Below, piece after piece: positions 1 to 7,117 of a stretch of 64,000 nt of DNA. Within the stretch, counting starts at the first letter, position 1. Each line of letters starts with the position of its first letter. The DNA is from Facklamia miroungae. Lineage in GTDB: Bacteria; Bacillota; Bacilli; Lactobacillales; Aerococcaceae. The stretch spans positions 62,001-126,000 of the forward strand of contig NZ_JAAXPS010000002.1 of the NCBI RefSeq assembly GCF_012396555.1. Reading direction: 5' to 3'. Position numbers and translations under genes: made by a program. Under the pieces are notes generated by a model. The model was not told the origin of the DNA. It made no database searches and saw only the letters and a list, made by a program, of their open reading frames with translations.

Positions 1-477
1 ACGAACTAAGCCTGACCCTAAGCCACCTTCAAAATCTTTGAGACCTCCTGTCAAGATAACGAGGTCTTGATATGGAGCGGGTATAGATTCAATTGTTTCA
101 TTCTCATTTACGTAGAAACGAATGCTTTCTTTACCATCTCGTTTGGAAAAGTAGTGGGCCAAATTAAATAGTCCATTTTCTTCGATTGAGACAATAATGT
201 GTAAATTTAGATCTAATGGAGGAACTTCGACTTGAGCCTTATAAAAACCAACATATTGTTTAATTCTATCTGGGGCTTGATATAGACTATCGTCAGGATT
301 AAGAATTTTATTAGGAATAAAATTAGCCTTAATGTGATGTCCTTCATGGTGACCGTCTACTTTCATATGATGTGTTTCTTTAACCTCAGCTTCTGGTTGT
401 GCGAAAGTGTCGTGTGGAAAAAGTAGATTGAGGGTTAAGACAGTTAAAAGCAATAAAGAAATATGTATTTTTTTCAT
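1..477 (-). CDS. Secreted histidine-rich protein, partial (runs off the window start)
   Basis: I read this by translating the minus strand from the ATG at 475-477 to the window edge, 159 codons without a stop. The N-terminus MKKIHISLLLLTVLTL is a signal peptide with likely cleavage near TFA-QP. It is followed by a histidine cluster (HH, then HHEGHH, around residues 36-48), suggesting metal binding. I recognise no named family. It starts 21 bases after the stop of the other histidine-rich gene and has only a weak ribosome binding site, so it is probably translated from the same transcript as its upstream neighbour and phoA. The C-terminus lies outside the window. Confidence 0.72.
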   Translation of the reverse strand, partial: MKKIHISLLLLTVLTLNLLFPHDTFAQPEAEVKETHHMKVDGHHEGHHIKANFIPNKILNPDDSLYQAPDRIKQYVGFYKAQVEVPPLDLNLHIIVSIEENGLFNLAHYFSKRDGKESIRFYVNENETIESIPAPYQDLVILTGGLKDFEGGLGSGLVR

Positions 478-498
478 TTTATCACAACCTATCAGCGT

Positions 499-1203
499 TT
501 AATTGGGGGTAATTCCATCAATATATTCATAGGTATTTCCATGATTATCAACTAATTGTCCAGACTGTTGCACAAAAGAAAAAATTTCTTCACCGAATAA
601 TTGGACGGTCCAATTATCGTTATTTACAGTTACGGTTGGGCAGGAAATAGTGAAATAATTATAATCATTTTTTTCGGTATACGAAATATCAGGAACCGTT
701 TGATTGATCAAGTCTAAGATGTTTCTTTGAGTCATTTCAGGTGTTATCTGATCTACAATGGCTAGATAAACTTCTTTTAAGTCAATTGGAAGATTATTTT
801 CTTTCTTATATCTTTCTTGAACAGATGTAGAATAATCCTTAAGGTCTGGATAAGGGTAAGCGTTAAATTCGAATAACCATTCTATAAATGCTTGATCAAT
901 GGTGTCTTCGTGATGGTCTTCGTTTGATATAATATCTTTTTCCACATGTTGCTGTTCATTATCATAGTTATATTCATGGTCATGTCCATGATCATGATGA
1001 GTATATCTCGACTCATCTTTTATATAGATAACTAATTGATTTTCTTGAAAAAGCAACCCTTCGATACCGCTTGCTTCAGGGGCTAGATAGTATCCGCTGA
1101 AAGGTAATTCTTTCATGCTTGAGCTTTCAGCTTTAACAAGAGAATAAGGTGAGAGTAGGGAAATAAACAAAAGGAAACTTGCTAAAATAGATTTAAGTTG
1201 CAT
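499..1203 (-). CDS. Secreted histidine/acid-rich protein of unknown function
   Basis: 234 residues from the ATG at 1203, preceded by a good AAGGAG; the longer reading from 1230 begins inside the terminator hairpin and is rejected. Residues 1-26 form a signal peptide (MQLKSILASFLLFISLL, cleavage near VKA-ES). A His/Asp stretch (HHDHGHDHEYN) around residues 70-80, with more His later, looks like a metal-scavenging loop of the kind seen in zinc-handling proteins. The remainder is acidic and has no motif I can name. It follows phoA by 67 bases with a hairpin between, so it may be expressed by partial readthrough from the Pho-type promoter. Confidence 0.75.
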   Translation of the reverse strand: MQLKSILASFLLFISLLSPYSLVKAESSSMKELPFSGYYLAPEASGIEGLLFQENQLVIYIKDESRYTHHDHGHDHEYNYDNEQQHVEKDIISNEDHHEDTIDQAFIEWLFEFNAYPYPDLKDYSTSVQERYKKENNLPIDLKEVYLAIVDQITPEMTQRNILDLINQTVPDISYTEKNDYNYFTISCPTVTVNNDNWTVQLFGEEIFSFVQQSGQLVDNHGNTYEYIDGITPN

Positions 1204-1226
1204 AAGATTCTCCTTAAAGAATAAAA

Positions 1227-1256
1227 GCACAGCCTTATCTTAGCTGTGCTTTTTGT
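1227..1256 (-). terminator. Hairpin terminator/attenuator after phoA
   Basis: An 8-bp stem AGCACAGC/GCTGTGCT with a 9-base loop, flanked by T-runs on both strands. It sits between the phoA stop (1271) and the ribosome binding site of the histidine-rich gene, so it may work as a partial terminator inside the operon. Confidence 0.75.
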
Positions 1257-1270
1257 GACAAATGTATTAA

Positions 1271-3118
1271 TTATTCAGCAGAGCTTTCTGTAGTTTCTTC
1301 AGAGGTTTCTTCAGATGAATCCTCTTCTGAAGTATTATCAGTAGTTTCTTCACTTGATTCAGCTTCAGTACTTTCTTCGGAAGATTCTTCTTCTTCAACT
1401 GTTTCATCTGCAACAGAAGTTTCTTTTGTTTCTTCTTCACTTGCTCCAGTTACTTTCTTTGTTACTTCTAAAGGTGCGATCTTAGTGTCGCCGCCTTCAT
1501 ATAAGCCCATAGCTGCTAAGATCTTGTAAGCAATATCTGTATTTTCGAAGTTGCCTTCAAACATGGCAGCACCAGCACCGATTGCAAATACTGGAACTTT
1601 CTCAGGTGAGTGGTCAACAGTTGTGAATGCTAAACCAGCTTTACGTGCTAATAGACGTGTAGCAGCGATGGATAATGGTTCATATGCATGGTAGCCTTTG
1701 ATAATATCTGCTTGCCCCAGATTACGTTCTTCATATGGTTTCATTGTTTGTTCGAAAGCATAACGTAATTCTGCTAATTCATAAGGTGTTACTAACATTA
1801 AGTCTTTGGCTTCTTCTTCACCTTCTTCAGCAGCTTTCTCGACTTCGCCAGCAGTCTTTACAACTTCTTCTGCTTCTAGGTCAAAGATAAATCCGAAGTT
1901 TTCTTCTAGTAACGGAACAGCATCTTCAAAAGTCATTTCTGGGTTTTCTTCTTTGGCTTTAGCAAAGATTACATCAAATTGTTCTTGAGAAACTTTTTGG
2001 TTGTCTAATAAGTGGAAGTAAGAGTTATAGCCTGTTTCTGAGTTTCCGATAGAGAAGCCGCCTGTAGGATGGTCAGCTGTAACAACGATTAAAGTTTCTT
2101 CCGGATGTTCATAGTAGAAATCAATTGCTTCTTGGATAGAGTCTTGGAAGTCAATAACTTCTTTAATAGTTGTTGCTGCATCGTTTGCGTGCTCTGCCCA
2201 GTCAATCTTACCAGATTCTGTCATCATGAAGAATCCTTCTTCATTAGCGCTTAAGACTTCAATTCCTTTAGAAACCATATCTGCTAATGTAGGTTCACCT
2301 TCTTGACGGTCAATCGCATATTTCATAGAAGAACCATCTAATTCAGAAAGAACAGATGCAGGTGCATAAACTTTCTCTGTGTCAGCAGTAATAGTATCAA
2401 ATTCTTCTTGAGTATCGGCTACCATATATCCTTTTTCTTCTAAAACTTCGTATAAGTCTTTTTGATCATCTTCAGCACCTGTACGCTTTCCAAGAGAACC
2501 ACCTGCAAAATATTCAAAGTTTGAAGCAGCCATTTGTTCACCGATTTCGTAATAATTTCTACGGTGTTCAACGTTTGAATAGAAGGCAGCAGGAGTAGCG
2601 TGATTTAAAGTTACTGTAGAAAGGATACCAACAGCTTTACCTTGAGCTTGAGCTTTTTCAGCAATTGATTCTGTTTGTTCAGTAAACCCAGGGGTTAAAC
2701 CAATAACGTTTGAATCAATCTTCACGCCGTTTCCAAAAGCAGTAGCAGTACCAGCAGAGTCTGGAACATAGTGATCAGCATCTGTCGGATTTTGCAAACC
2801 AACAACAGGGAATTTAGCGAAATTTAACGGTTGAGCTACTGCCTGTCCGTTACCTTCATCACCGTTATCTGGGCCTAAGTAGTATTCAGCAGCTGAAACA
2901 GGGATATTACCCATGCCATCTCCGATGAATAAGAAGACGTATTTAGCTTGGCTTTCAGAGATTAGAGATAAATCTTCAGTTAAAGGACGGCCTTCTTCTA
3001 AAGTTGCTACTGGGAGTTCAGACCATTGACCTTCTTCTTGTTTAGCAGAAGCCATTGTAGGGGCACATACTGACATTAATACAGAAGCACATAATGATAG
3101 AATTACTGTTTTTTTCAT
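1271..3118 (-). CDS. phoA: Alkaline phosphatase, secreted (PhoA family)
   Basis: 615 residues. Hydrolyses phosphomonoesters outside the membrane to release phosphate. Residues 1-25 are a signal peptide ending ASA. Family residues are visible: metal-binding Asp67 in FIGDGMGN, nucleophile Ser121 in DSAGTATA, the ligand stretch KIDWAEHANDA, VTADHPTGG with the Asp-His pair, and a late His in TVDHSPEK. The protein is longer than the usual 430-470 residues because of an acidic insert around residues 400-440 and a Glu/Ser/Thr-rich tail of about 60 residues. The tail has no LPxTG or membrane segment; it may keep the enzyme near the wall, which is inference. Expression is probably driven by phosphate starvation, given the box at 3183-3221. 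Confidence 0.95.
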   Translation of the reverse strand: MKKTVILSLCASVLMSVCAPTMASAKQEEGQWSELPVATLEEGRPLTEDLSLISESQAKYVFLFIGDGMGNIPVSAAEYYLGPDNGDEGNGQAVAQPLNFAKFPVVGLQNPTDADHYVPDSAGTATAFGNGVKIDSNVIGLTPGFTEQTESIAEKAQAQGKAVGILSTVTLNHATPAAFYSNVEHRRNYYEIGEQMAASNFEYFAGGSLGKRTGAEDDQKDLYEVLEEKGYMVADTQEEFDTITADTEKVYAPASVLSELDGSSMKYAIDRQEGEPTLADMVSKGIEVLSANEEGFFMMTESGKIDWAEHANDAATTIKEVIDFQDSIQEAIDFYYEHPEETLIVVTADHPTGGFSIGNSETGYNSYFHLLDNQKVSQEQFDVIFAKAKEENPEMTFEDAVPLLEENFGFIFDLEAEEVVKTAGEVEKAAEEGEEEAKDLMLVTPYELAELRYAFEQTMKPYEERNLGQADIIKGYHAYEPLSIAATRLLARKAGLAFTTVDHSPEKVPVFAIGAGAAMFEGNFENTDIAYKILAAMGLYEGGDTKIAPLEVTKKVTGASEEETKETSVADETVEEEESSEESTEAESSEETTDNTSEEDSSEETSEETTESSAE

Positions 3119-3163
3119 TTGCTCAATCCTTCTTTATAATTTATTGATGATTTATTCATCTAG

Positions 3164-3221
3164 ATATAACATAGCAAAGCATTGTAAATTTTCAGTAAAT
3201 TCTAAGTAAAAGTAAGGTAAA
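3164..3221 (-). promoter_or_regulatory. Pho-type box (four 11-bp repeats) and phoA promoter
   Basis: On the minus strand four TTTACN hexamers lie exactly 11 bp apart; on the plus strand they read tgtaaa at 3183, agtaaa at 3194, agtaaa at 3205 and ggtaaa at 3216. Direct hexamers at 11-bp pitch are the known layout of PhoP/PhoB binding sites. Candidate -10 elements (TATGTT or TTATAT) follow at 3173-3164, so the last repeat overlaps the -35 position, as in activated Pho promoters. The regulator itself is not in the window. Confidence 0.8.
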
Positions 3222-3487
3222 TTTAAAAAAAATATAAAAGAAATAACTTCAAGTTACATAAATGAAAACACGACTGTTGCGACAAGAGGACTGAGATGAA
3301 TAACGGTATATCAATAAGCGATTAGACCAACACAAATGATAATAACTACGGTACAAATAAGAAAAAAACAGTAACTATTACTATGTTAAAATGTAACTAT
3401 TATTATTTGATTATAAGTTGAGTTAAAGTCCTCATAAATTTATGATTTTTATCCATTGAGCAAGTTTATGGAACATTCAAAAATACT
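3222..3487. other. Intergenic AT-rich stretch without a gene
   Basis: Between the Pho box and the next promoter I find no open frame with a ribosome binding site, no hairpin terminator and no repeat. Confidence 0.5.
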
Positions 3488-3517
3488 TTGAAAGTAGTCT
3501 TAGTATAGCTGTATAAT
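3488..3517 (+). promoter_or_regulatory. Predicted sigma-A promoter for the alpha/beta hydrolase
   Basis: TTGAAA at 3488 and TATAAT at 3512 with an 18-bp spacer, 59 bases upstream of the ATG. Confidence 0.65.
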
Positions 3518-3575
3518 TGATTTATGTATTTAACCACTTTAACAATCTGTTTTTTATAAGATTAAGGAGAGCAAT

Positions 3576-4226
3576 ATGTTGGAAGAATGTATCTATTTTA
3601 TTAATGGTTTTGGTGGCATAAAGGAAGATAGTGAAAATTTTTTGAAATTATTGTCTAACAAAGGATTACGAGTAAATTATCTCTATTTACCCGGACATGA
3701 AGAGGCCTTTAATGACAAGGTAGTAGCTAAAGAAGATCTGATTAACTTTTATAAGGAGACTATCGGGGAGAAACCATCTATTATAATAGGGCATTCTATC
3801 GGAGGTGAAATAGCTGCTTTTCTAGCTACACATTTAAGTAATATTTCTAAAGTCATTTTACTTGATGGAGGGATTATCTCAAGTGAAGATTTTGGAGTAT
3901 CACTGGAAGATGAACTGATCAATGCAAAGCAAATCTTATCTAGTGGTAATTATAAATATATGAACGAGGAGAGTGCTTTGAATCTTTTGATTCTTAATCA
4001 TTCGATTCAGTTATCGATTACTAGTAAAGCATATAAAACACCTACATTGCTTCTGATTAGTGATCTTCAAGAGGTTTTACCGACCAAGCTAAAAAGATCT
4101 AAAAATTTAAATGATAATATAAGCATGAAAATTATCGAAAACACGAGTCATGCTATCTATCAAGACCAACCTGAAAAAATAGCTGAAGAAATTGCTGGTT
4201 GGCTGAATAAGACTAATCCTAAATAG
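3576..4226 (+). CDS. Alpha/beta hydrolase
   Basis: 216 residues, cytoplasmic, with no signal peptide. The nucleophile elbow GHSIGGE places Ser74 as catalytic serine. The late ENTSHAIYQD provides the histidine, and an Asp in ISDLQE near residue 166 may complete the triad. The early FINGFGG resembles the oxyanion-hole region of small serine esterases. The start follows AAGGAG at proper spacing. It appears monocistronic; the following gene has its own ribosome binding site 79 bases later. The substrate cannot be told from the sequence. Confidence 0.82.
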   Translation: MLEECIYFINGFGGIKEDSENFLKLLSNKGLRVNYLYLPGHEEAFNDKVVAKEDLINFYKETIGEKPSIIIGHSIGGEIAAFLATHLSNISKVILLDGGIISSEDFGVSLEDELINAKQILSSGNYKYMNEESALNLLILNHSIQLSITSKAYKTPTLLLISDLQEVLPTKLKRSKNLNDNISMKIIENTSHAIYQDQPEKIAEEIAGWLNKTNPK

Positions 4227-4305
4227 CTTAAATTATCCTGGTCTTTATTTGGCAATGATCAGATCTATAGGGTGTGCTGACATAGTTAATAAGAGGAGAT
4301 TTGGT

Positions 4306-5157
4306 ATGGAAATCATTAATACGACCGCTGAAGTTGATCAATTATTTGTAAATGGACAGTTTCAATTCAATTTATGGAAAGAATATATTGATAAATGGCT
4401 ACCCAACCATCAGGATTTATTTATTGATGACGTCAAAAGACTGCATGCTAGTGGAAAGTTTAGCTTTGAAAAAGATTTTTTACCAATTATAAATAGGGCT
4501 TTTTCAGAAAGCAAAAAGCGGCTCAAAGTAGTAGACTCATTTAGGCAAGTAACTGGGGGGTTAAATAAAAAAGTTATTCAAGCATTTGGCAAAGAGCTAG
4601 ATGTTACAATTATGCTTTATTTAGGTTTATGTAATGGGGCAGGTTGGGTAGTAGAACTGGACAGAAAAACTTATATTCTATTGGGAATTGAAAAAATTAT
4701 CGAGTTAGATTGGATGAGTAAAGACCGTATGTATGGACTTATTTATCATGAATTAGGGCATGTCTATCATCAACAATATGGTAATTTTGACCAATTTGAG
4801 CAAGGTGAAAACTATTTTTTATGGTTACTCTTTACCGAAGGAATTGCAATGTATTTTGAGCAAGTATTAGTAGGAAATTTGAATTATTTTCATCAAGATT
4901 CTAATGGATGGTTAGAATGGTGCGATCTTCACTTAGCTACTATCAAGAAAGATTTTCATCATGATATAAGCAAGATGACTACCGATAATCAAATTTACTT
5001 TGGTGACTGGGTGAGCTATCGAGGTAGACCCGATTGTGGTTATTATTTAGGAGCGCGCTTTGTTCAATTTATTTGTTCGAGGTATCATTTTAATCAAGTG
5101 ATTCAATTTGATCTAGATCAAGTAAAGGCATTGTGGCTTGAATTTCTTCGCTTATAG
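4306..5157 (+). CDS. HExxH-containing putative zinc metallopeptidase
   Basis: 283 residues from the ATG at 4306, which has AAGAGGAG before it; the longer reading from 4249 has no ribosome binding site. The motif YHELGHVYH gives His148, Glu149 and His152 as a zinc site, and Glu178 in TEGIAMYFE, 26 residues on, fits the third ligand of a gluzincin. There is no signal peptide or transmembrane segment, so it should act in the cytoplasm. I do not recognise a named family. Peptidase activity is inferred from the motif only. Confidence 0.72.
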   Translation: MEIINTTAEVDQLFVNGQFQFNLWKEYIDKWLPNHQDLFIDDVKRLHASGKFSFEKDFLPIINRAFSESKKRLKVVDSFRQVTGGLNKKVIQAFGKELDVTIMLYLGLCNGAGWVVELDRKTYILLGIEKIIELDWMSKDRMYGLIYHELGHVYHQQYGNFDQFEQGENYFLWLLFTEGIAMYFEQVLVGNLNYFHQDSNGWLEWCDLHLATIKKDFHHDISKMTTDNQIYFGDWVSYRGRPDCGYYLGARFVQFICSRYHFNQVIQFDLDQVKALWLEFLRL

Positions 5158-5210
5158 AAAGAGAGTTATGTAAATAAATTCGGTTATAAAAGATATAACA
5201 AAAAAGGTAA

Positions 5211-5226
5211 TTTAGATTAACCTAAA
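5211..5226. promoter_or_regulatory. DtxR-type palindrome, probable Mn-regulator operator
   Basis: TTTAGATTAACCTAAA is a 16-bp palindrome with one mismatched pair. It differs by one base from the core of the perfect palindrome at 30182-30201 in front of the Mn transporter, and lies at almost the same distance from its -35 box. A regulator encoded at 29384-30037 could bind both. Confidence 0.55.
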
Positions 5227-5232
5227 AAAACA

Positions 5233-5261
5233 TTGAAATTAATCTAATGTTAGTATATGAT
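5233..5261 (+). promoter_or_regulatory. Predicted promoter downstream of the 5.2-kb palindrome
   Basis: TTGAAA at 5233 and TATGAT at 5256 with a 17-bp spacer. No convincing gene starts within the next 300 bases; pepC at 5590 is the first. Confidence 0.5.
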
Positions 5262-5589
5262 ATTATTAAAGAAGAACTCTTAGTTTAGTTTTTCTTATAT
5301 TAAAAATGCTGTGTCAATCAGCCTAAGTAATTATTCTACCTATTGAGAGCAAGACCATTCTAGTGAAATTTACATAGAATGCATTGCTATTGAGGACAGC
5401 TCTAATAGGACTAGTTCGTTCATTCATAATTTCTATCAAAGGAAGTGATGTCACTATAAGATATTTAGGTGAAGAGCGGCTAGGATAATAGGGTAATATT
5501 ATCCAAAGCAATTCAGCCGTTTAAATAAATTTTAAATTCCAATTCATTTGGAAAAATCATAAAAATGTTGCAAAAGAAAGGAAATGACT
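5262..5589 (+). other. Long leader or gene remnant before pepC
   Basis: No intact gene. One plus-strand frame (about 5327-5490) reads as protein-like sequence ending in GSDVTIRYLGEERLG, interrupted by an in-frame stop near 5375 and closed by two stops near 5488. It has no start or ribosome binding site. It could be the relic of a lost gene, an untranslated leader or a small RNA; I cannot assign it. Confidence 0.3.
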
Positions 5590-6927
5590 ATGACAATTAA
5601 TCAAGAACTAATACAATCATTCAAAACAAAATATCAAACAGAACCTATCAACCATTCAGTAGAAAATGCTGTAGCAAAAGTTGGATTCAATCAATCTTCA
5701 TTTAACAATGAGGCTGTAAAAGACCATTCGTTTGTTTTCTCTGATGAAACAAAACGAGGTAAGATTACTGATCAGAAGAAAAGCGGTCGTTGTTGGATGT
5801 TTGCTGCCTTAAATGGCGCGCGTGTGAATGCAATGGAAGAGTTGAACTTAGAAACTTTTGAATTTTCGCAAAATTATACTCTATTCTGGGATAAGTTAGA
5901 AAAATCAAACTTCTTCTTGGATTCTATCATTGAAACGGCAGATGAACCTTTAAATTCACGCGTGGTTCAACACTTATTGCAAGCACCGGTCGAAGATGGT
6001 GGACAATGGGATATGTTCACAGCTTTACTGCAAAAGTATGGTTCAGTTCCTAAATCGGTAATGCCAGAAACTTACCATTCTTCTAATACTTATGAAATGG
6101 TATCAATAATTACTAAACGTTTAAGAGCTTTTGCTAAAGAATTAAGAACAGCTTATCAAAATAAGGCTTCAAAAGAAGACTTAAAGGCAATGAAAGAAGA
6201 TATGTTGTACGTTATTTACAACATCTTAGTTAAAGCGTTGGGTCAGGTTCCAGAAAAATTCTCATACAGTTACCGTGACAAGGATGGAAAATATCACCGG
6301 ATTGAAGACATCACACCACAAGATTTCTTTAATAAATATGTAGGTTGGGACTTGGAAGGCCAAATCAGTGTAATCAATGCACCGACTGAAGATAAGCCTT
6401 TCGGACGCGCATTCACCGTCAAATATTTAGCTTCCGTAGCTGAAGGCCACCCGATTACATACATTAATGCTCCAATTGAAGTGCTCAAAGACTCTGCGAT
6501 CGCTTCAATCAAAGATGGCAAGCCAGTTTGGTTCGGTTGTGATGTTGGTAAGATGAGTGATCGTGAATTGGGTATTATGGATAAAGACTTATATGATTAT
6601 GAAGCCATCTTAACTGAAGCGCCTCAATTAAATAAGGCTGAGCGCTTAGATTATGGTGAGAGTTTATTAACTCATGCCATGCTTTTAGTGGGTGTAGACT
6701 TAGATGCGGATGGCAAACCAGTTAATTGGAAAGTTGAAAATAGCTGGGGTGAAAAATCTGGCGATAAGGGTATTTTCTCAATGAGTGATGATTGGTTTGA
6801 TGAATATAATTACCAAGTGACAGTTGATAAGAAATACCTTGACCAGAAATGGTTAGAAGCCTTAGATCAACCAATTATTGAATTGGAACCATGGGATCCA
6901 ATGGGGTCATTGGCAAATTTAAAATAA
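5590..6927 (+). CDS. pepC: Aminopeptidase C (bleomycin hydrolase family)
   Basis: 445 residues, the usual PepC length. A cytoplasmic cysteine aminopeptidase, hexameric in the family, that trims peptides. The catalytic cysteine is Cys68 in KKSGRCWMFA; the catalytic His is in LTHAMLLVG and the Asn in WKVENSWGEKSGDKG. I chose the ATG at 5590 because AAAGGA ends only one base before the ATG at 5584 but seven before this one. It stands alone and is closed by a strong terminator. Confidence 0.95.
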   Translation: MTINQELIQSFKTKYQTEPINHSVENAVAKVGFNQSSFNNEAVKDHSFVFSDETKRGKITDQKKSGRCWMFAALNGARVNAMEELNLETFEFSQNYTLFWDKLEKSNFFLDSIIETADEPLNSRVVQHLLQAPVEDGGQWDMFTALLQKYGSVPKSVMPETYHSSNTYEMVSIITKRLRAFAKELRTAYQNKASKEDLKAMKEDMLYVIYNILVKALGQVPEKFSYSYRDKDGKYHRIEDITPQDFFNKYVGWDLEGQISVINAPTEDKPFGRAFTVKYLASVAEGHPITYINAPIEVLKDSAIASIKDGKPVWFGCDVGKMSDRELGIMDKDLYDYEAILTEAPQLNKAERLDYGESLLTHAMLLVGVDLDADGKPVNWKVENSWGEKSGDKGIFSMSDDWFDEYNYQVTVDKKYLDQKWLEALDQPIIELEPWDPMGSLANLK

Positions 6928-6988
6928 ATTTTTATTAGTTTATATGATCACTAAACATACCCTCTAATTTCATTAAATTTTTTAATAG

Positions 6989-7032
6989 AGACCTCTGCTG
7001 AAACTATGTTTTAAGCAGAGGTCTTTTTTTTA
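6989..7032 (+). terminator. Rho-independent terminator after pepC
   Basis: Perfect 11-bp stem AGACCTCTGCT/AGCAGAGGTCT with a 14-base loop, then nine T. Confidence 0.93.
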
Positions 7033-7055
7033 TAGAAGACTTTTTGTATGAAAAC

Positions 7056-7084
7056 TTGACCTTTTTCAAACCACACGGTATATT
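7056..7084 (+). promoter_or_regulatory. Predicted promoter of the amino-acid ABC operon
   Basis: TTGACC at 7056 and TATATT at 7079 with a 17-bp spacer, 34 bases upstream of the start codon. Confidence 0.65.
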
Positions 7085-7117
7085 TACATTTCAATAAAAA
7101 ACAAGAGGAGGTTCAGA

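Noticed and set aside
1806-1988. 60-codon Ser-rich plus-strand frame
   Set aside because: Mirror image of the acidic part of phoA; serine runs come from reversed GAA/GAG codons.
5323-5511. 62-codon minus-strand frame
   Set aside because: No ribosome binding site; the plus-strand reading of the same bases is more protein-like.
5400-5530. Possible Mn riboswitch (yybP-ykoY) before pepC
   Set aside because: I looked for the conserved loops because of the nearby Mn-type operator, but the signature bases are not there.
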